This document shows, piece by piece, positions 1 through 6,400 of a stretch of DNA of 8,593 nt (position 1 is the first letter of the stretch; the number at the start of each line of letters is the position of its first letter). The notes beneath the pieces are model-generated. The model was not told where the DNA came from, did not search any database, and was given only the letters and a program-made list of their open reading frames with translations. The DNA is taken from assembly GCA_003558625.1 (NCBI GenBank), contig PWPP01000008.1, forward strand, positions 1 to 8,593, written 5' to 3'. Position numbers and translations under genes: made by a program. This stretch comes from Syntrophomonas sp. (GTDB lineage: Bacteria > Bacillota > Syntrophomonadia > Syntrophomonadales > Syntrophomonadaceae).

Positions 1-1
1 A

Positions 2-457
2 GCGTTTAGAATAGTTGCTGAAGTTAATACTGAATCACAGAGAAAAACAAATGTTGATGATGTGGTTGGTGCCGCATCTGCAGTACAAAAGATAAACAAT
101 AAATTTGCTGGTAATGAAAACAGACTTCGTACGGAACTTGAAAAATTACAAGAAGCCGGGCATTATACTTTGGATGTAAAACAAGTTAATGGGGTGTGGA
201 AAATCACTACGAGTGATACATACAGAGAATATCAACAATTTCTGGACAACCCTGACAAAGATCCACTTGAGTTCATACGAGGAGGGGTGAGAAGAACAGG
301 ATCACCACAACCCCAAACTACAGGGGATTATAGTAGTTCACGGGAAAGTTTTTCTGTAAGCGGATCGCCCGATGATGTCAACCAATTGAGTGGTGAACTG
401 AGTGATGATGATGCGATTGCTGAAATAAGAAGAAGAAGAGTGGAACAAAATAGATGA
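2..457 (+). CDS. Unrecognised phage-like protein, 3' end only (5' truncated by the window)
   Basis: The frame is open from position 2 to the TGA at 455-457, giving 151 visible residues. There is no ATG in the visible part, and the GTG at 62 is probably an internal valine because the frame continues upstream of it. The first ~90 residues look folded: a helix-rich stretch (VQKINNKFAG, LRTELEKLQEAG), then a short beta-like segment (VNGVWKITT) and another helix (YREYQQFLDN). From about visible residue 94 it becomes a Ser/Gly/Asp-rich, probably disordered tail ending in an acidic-then-basic helix (LSDDDAIAEIRRRR). The product is not recognised. Its position directly before a giant virion-type gene, with a 4-nt ATGA overlap, suggests it belongs to the same operon and perhaps the same structural or internal-virion module; that is inference. 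The tail resembles the first residues of the downstream protein. Confidence 0.85.
   Translation, partial: AFRIVAEVNTESQRKTNVDDVVGAASAVQKINNKFAGNENRLRTELEKLQEAGHYTLDVKQVNGVWKITTSDTYREYQQFLDNPDKDPLEFIRGGVRRTGSPQPQTTGDYSSSRESFSVSGSPDDVNQLSGELSDDDAIAEIRRRRVEQNR
427..443 (+). promoter_or_regulatory. Purine-rich tract, candidate weak ribosome binding site for the giant gene
   Basis: An AAG/AGA-repeat tract ending in AGAGTGG lies about 10 nt before the ATG at 454, inside the end of the upstream gene. It has no perfect GGAGG core, so initiation at 454 probably also depends on ribosomes terminating at the overlapping TGA (455-457). Confidence 0.4.
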
Positions 458-3400
458 CCACAAGAGCACAATTTATCACACGTATGTTTGATGAATTTGG
501 TGACGACCTTACTGACGAAGAGATCAGAGAAGGACTTGATATTCGTCGTTCCACGGTAGGGTTATTTTCCGACGACCCTCAGCAACCCTCCACTGCCCAG
601 ACTGAAGCTCCCCCGGAACCACAACAACAGGAGCAGCATCAGGATAATTTTATAGACCGGATAGGATCAAAGGCACTTCATATAGATTCAATCAAAAGTG
701 ATCTCGAAAACGAACTGGCTTCAGGGAATATAAGAAGAAATGTTATTGATACCTGGACACCAGGCAGACCCGCACAGCAAACATCACAGCCAGGGAGAGT
801 ATTACAACCCGGAGAACCATTTCCAGAAACAAGTGGTGGTAGAGAGTACGCTTCAGCGGAACAGAGACGTTTACAGAAAGTTCTTTCTGACCATCTTGGT
901 GTACCCCAGTCAGAACTGGCGAATGTCTCTGATGAACAGATACAACACGTTCTGAACAACCTTGATGCAGGTAGAGTTCTCACAGGACCGTATATTGAGG
1001 ATCTGAAAAGGATTGGTCGTGGTAATCTAAAACTTATAGAGGGTGCTTCCGGTGCGGTCGATGCAATCAGAGAGGAAGAACGTGAACAAGTAGATGAAAA
1101 CCAGGAATGGTTTGAAACTGTTGGGCGAGATGTTTTATCTGAGAATGAGAGGGATCTCCTTTACACCGGAAAATCTAAACCAAATGTAGCCGGAATTTAT
1201 CGTGATGGAAGATTAACAAAATTTGCGGATCTGCTTTACGAAGAAAAAATAATATCCGACAGTGACAGATTCGATGTTAATAAAGTATTGAACCCTAAAA
1301 ATATACAGAAGTTAGAGGAACGTCTCGGAAAGAGAACTGAATTTCTCGATAAAAAGATAGAATCCGGGACAGAGAGAACAGATTCGATAAGGGACTGGAT
1401 TGATGGCATTGAGCTTCTAAAACCGAAAGATTACACCGTGTTAAATGATGGAGGTATGGGAATCTATCAGGGTGTAACCGGGAATCTACCAACAGCTGCC
1501 ATTATGTTGGGAATATCACTTATACCGGGTGTAGGGCAGACAAAAGCGATAACAAAGGCTCTCGGTGCCGGGATATTTTCTGCGAGAAGTGGTGGGCAGA
1601 CATACGAGAGAATACAGGAGTACAATGAACAGGTACGTTCTGGCAAAATAGAGGGAGATGAAATAACGGGAGATGATGCTTTCGTTGCTGCGATTGTGAC
1701 TGCAGGACTCAATTATGGGCTGGAACATCTCAAGTTCTCAAATGTCGATAAAATAGTAAACGATAAATCTGCAAGTTTCCTGATGGGTTTACTCGAACAG
1801 TATCCTATTAATTTCCTGCAGGAAGCTCCGGGTGAATTATCTACACTTAGGGCACAGACAGCCGACAGGCCGATACATGAGTGGTGGGACCGGGTGTTTG
1901 AAGAGGTTCCCAGGATCGCTCGACAAGCACATAGAGCAGGAACCATTTCTTTGTTCTCAACATTGTTGACCGGTACGGCTGGTAGAACTTTTAACAGGGC
2001 TATACGGGCGGCAAAATCACAAACAGACCTAAATAACGTGGAAATAGCCGAAGGGAAAACAGTCGGTGATCTGGTAAAGGCTTACAGTGAAGCGGAATCT
2101 CAGGAAGTCCGGGATTTCTGGATAGACCAGATAGAAAAAATGGAAACGGATGAGGAAGTAAAATCCAAGATATTGTCACAACTTCAGAGTGTAACACCCG
2201 AAACATCACCCGGTGAGATAACACAGGGAGTCGAGACAGAGACACCAACAACCCCCCCTGCAGCACCCGAGTTCCAGGCAGATCCATCCCTCCGGGATTA
2301 TGACCAGAGAACCCCTGAACGGGTGCCGGCTGACCAGAGACTCCGTGATGAGACACAGGCACGACAGGATACGGGGGAAGTGACAGGTGAAGTAACCGAT
2401 GAGATTGTCTGGGAGGAGACCTGGGGTGATGTGTCATTTGATGAGGTATTAGACAAGTATCAGCTCCAGGTCGATAGAAACAACACCTCTCTGATGGAGT
2501 CGTACAAAAAGGTTGCCGAGGGGATGAATAACGAGGATGGTGCCCGACTTCTGTCTGAAATGGATAGAATAACCCAGGAAGCACAGACTCCGGTACAGGA
2601 TGAGACTGTGGATGTTAGCGAAACAGATTTCGTCAAGACACCTGAGATTGAGGGACAGACAGAAGAGATTTCTCCTGAAGCTACCCGTGTACCAATCACC
2701 ATGACAAAAGAGCTACAGGACCAGGTAACACGGGAAAATGAGATATATAACGAGATAGATGCGATTGAATCGGGGATAACCACAACCGAGGAGATGACTC
2801 AGTTCGAGGAATGGGCAACAAACGAGATATTTTTAAAAGCTGGAAGAGATCCACAATATGAACTGAATCTCACCGAGGCACAGGTAGAGAAATTTCGCCG
2901 TTTACACGAACTCAAAGAGCAAAAAAGAGAAATCTCCCGTGGAAAAGCTATGGATGGGATGCCGGTGGAGATACAGCAGAAGGTTGAATCTGATTATATC
3001 CCAGATGAAACATCACAGAAAGTAAACCAGAAATATACACAGCAAAGAGAACAGGCAAAGACGTTCCTCAATCAACATGTAACACTGATTGATGATCTTC
3101 TCGCTAAGGTTCCCGATCAGGATTCCAGAGAGAAGATACGATCCCTGATGATGGATGATCTTCTTGGTGATTATGGTGTTGTTGGGTTCAAGAGTGTCGA
3201 TGAGGCAATGAGAAAACTCGATGCTGCAGGGGTGGAATATGTTCTTGAACTGGCGGACGGGGCGAACCTGGGTGGTCTCAATTTCAAATTTAATGATGTT
3301 CATGCACACGCAGATGCAGTTTTGAAACACCTATGGGGTAAAATATATGCGAATACTGTAAGAGAATACGGTGGTATTGTGGGGAAATCCCAGGGGGATG

Positions 3401-6400
3401 AGTTTAAAGTGGTTTGGCCTGGTTATAGCGTGGAACAGGTTACTGAGATACGTACCGATATAGACAGAGTTATACGCCAGAGGGTGAAAGATCTTGGATT
3501 AGATAATATTTACCACCCAAAAGTCAAACTCCCAACAGGTGCGGGGTATATTTATTTTGGATTAGTTCAATCCGAACCTGGTGCGTATAAAGACATGGCA
3601 ATAGTGGCTGATGAACAACAGACAAGTAAAAAAAATAATGAACATCTTGACAAAGCCAGGGAAAAAGGGTATAATGTAATATATAACCATGAGGAGGGGA
3701 TTAATGAGTACAGAAAGAATCTTGCGAAGAAACGGGATCGATCCAAGACAGCCACTCGAAGCGATCAGAACACAGTTCAAGGAAAAGGCAGACGCAGCAA
3801 GGGAGAGACTCAGGATCGCACGGGAAAAAAGACTGGGCAACCAACCGTTGAACCAGCCGCAGAAGTAACACCACCCCAAGCTGATGTACCACGTGTACAA
3901 ACAGTTACGGAGCCGTCTCAGAGCGAGGTGACTCCAGCTACCACTCCCGTTGCCGAACAACCGGCAGCCACAGTTGAGGATGTAGCACAACCCACCCCAC
4001 AGCCACAGACGGTAGACAACCCGGAACTTGAAACCCGTGGCAAAAAGGTATCACACGCAATCCGTGACGTTACGTTTAAGCGGTTAATCGCCAATGAATC
4101 CGGTGACACCGTGATGGAGTTTGACTTTGTTCACGGTTGGAGAGATTACGAAGGCAGACAGGTGCCGGTAAAGACGAGTGTGGTGACTGCCCCCGTGAAT
4201 GTCACAACAGGACAGTTACGTAAGATCGTAAAAGATACCGATGATGCGTGGAAGGATTCTATTGCCAAAAAGACAAAAACCACGAAACGCAAGGCAAAGA
4301 CCCAGCGTGTCGATAAAGCCGATGGTGATGACAGATCAGCGAGGATGATCGAAAAGGGTAATCAGATAAAAGAGATTGTTGAAACTGGTTTTGTTAAGTA
4401 TGACAGTGAGAAACATCTCTATTCCAAAAAAGACAACCCAGGCGGTATCGTCAAGAGAGTTCGACCACAGGCAGAAGTAACGAGAATGCAGGAATCACTC
4501 GAAGCTCTGTATGAGGCCGGGGATATCAGTACCTCACGATATGAGGCCGGGGTGAGTCCCATTGAGTTTGTGAACAAGACATTGGACTATGCAATAACAG
4601 TTTCACCCGATGGTAAGGGAGATTATTATTTCAATATAGATGCGTCAAGAATGGTTGACATTGACGAACAGATTTATGGTGGTGTGAAGACCACGGAGTT
4701 ACAGGAAAACACCAGAGATGATGTTGATATCCGTGATGAGGAAGCACTGCAGGAGACTGCTTACGATGAGAGAACTGAGGGACCAAGGGAAATTCAGACA
4801 CTTGAGGCGAGCGACTCCGAGCAGGTGTTCACCACCGATGATATGACATACGACCGATCAACCGAACTGACGGAGACTCTTCAGGAGCGGTTTGAAAACG
4901 GACTCATAACAGAGGAACAATATCAACAGGGATTGGAATATCTTGATGTTCTCAGGGGGGATGACACAACAACCCAGGAGGAACTGGACGACGGAACCGT
5001 TGTCAGACGACTCAAGTCACCCAGGGACAAAGACGCTGATGATAGTAAGAAGCGTACCGGCAAACCCAAGATAACTCCGATAAAGGCAACACAGGAGGAT
5101 ATCAACAGGGGACAGCAGTTAGAGACATTCCTCAATCAATACGACGAGAACTTTGAGAACATACGGTTTGACGGCATCATGGAGGGGTTTGAAACAAACG
5201 GTGTTGTTGCCTGCCCAAAACATTTTCAGTTTACCGATAACGCCACCGGTGCCACGTTTTACATCGGACTGGATGCACAACTCAATGAGGTGATACGCAA
5301 GACCCAGACCAAGGTTGATGAATTTAGTCATATAAAAGAAGGGAAGATGAACAGGGCTGAGGCAGTGATGGTCAGCAGTTCGGAGAACATCTTCAAGAAT
5401 CTTCCCAAAGACCAGATCCCGAAAATATATGTCAATAATAAGATAACGAACCAAAACGGTAAAACAATATTCCTCAACAATAATGATCTGGGGATGATTG
5501 TCATAGATGTTGATGGTACTGCATCTTTAGTGATTAATACAACCACAAGTATGAAAGACGTTATACCCACCCTGGTACATGAACTCCATGGTCATTTCGG
5601 TGCAATGAACGTACTCGATTATGTGGATAAGGGACTCAGAAGCTATGTTGAGGATCTCTTTGGCAGGGAACTTGAACAGGGTACCGATTTCGTAAACGAG
5701 CTTTCCGAGAGATACCCTCAGATTAAAAAGGTGGCAAAGAGAATCCAGAACGAAGACGGCACTTTTGAATCCATTGTCGAAACACAGGAACTCTCCGAAC
5801 AGGACTGGTACAACGAACTGTTCGATGAATATGTCGCAAAGAACATGGAGGACATTGCCACCCGGTACTACGACAAGGATGGTAATTTCAAGTCGGACGT
5901 ATACAAGGCCGATACAAGCCCCCTGAAGAGGTTTTATGACTTCGTTCAGCGTTGGGCAAGCAAGCTATACAATAAGTTCGCTAACAAGGCTCCCACGCAG
6001 TCTGAGAGAGATCTGATGGTTCGTTCCCTTGTACGTGGAATGGGTAGGATAACCGATGGTAAAATGCAGAAAGGGGCCGCTCAGGTACGCAAGTCAACGA
6101 CGACCCAGGAGACAAAAAAGGCTAAACGTAAACCCAGGGCAAAGGTCACCAGGAAACAGAAAATAAATCGTTTTACAACCGATCTCATTCAGTATAAGCT
6201 CAATGCAGTACAAAACAAGGGTCAGAATGTCAGCGATCCAATGAGGGTAAAGATATCCAATATGTCACCTGTCCGGTATGAATCGATGGGTGGTGAGCAG
6301 ATGTATTCAAGTAAACTGTCGAGTTCATACAGGAATCAGTTTCACAACATCGTTGATGGAATCAAAACGATCGGTGATGCCAAATACAACGAAGCTCTTG

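Noticed and set aside
279..287. GAGGAGGGG in the upstream gene, identical to the site at 3691
   Set aside because: No ATG or suitable alternative start lies at usable spacing downstream; the only GTG overlaps the site itself.
443..457. Programmed -1 frameshift joining the upstream gene to the giant gene
   Set aside because: The giant frame has a TAG at 451-453, so slippage would have to occur after it within the last two codons, and no slippery heptamer is present. Overlap with reinitiation explains the junction.
740..955. 71-codon + strand frame nested in the giant gene
   Set aside because: Only a weak AAGAAGAA stretch precedes the ATG, and the peptide composition does not resemble a folded protein; unlike 3704-3868 there is no GGAGG core.
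2000..2584. 194-codon open frame on the minus strand
   Set aside because: It lies wholly antisense to the giant gene across its Pro/Thr-rich linker, starts with GTG without a recognisable ribosome site, and its product is a His/Pro/Leu-rich composition typical of an antisense shadow.
3562..3990. 142-codon minus-strand frame with hydrophobic, Cys-rich product
   Set aside because: Antisense shadow over the end of the GGDEF-like domain and the basic linker; the hydrophobic look comes from complementing Lys/Arg/Glu codons.
4959..5084. AGGGGGG directly before an out-of-frame ATG at 4971 opening 37 codons
   Set aside because: The purine run abuts the ATG with no spacer, so it would not work as a ribosome site, and the peptide is unstructured Pro/Thr-rich sequence.
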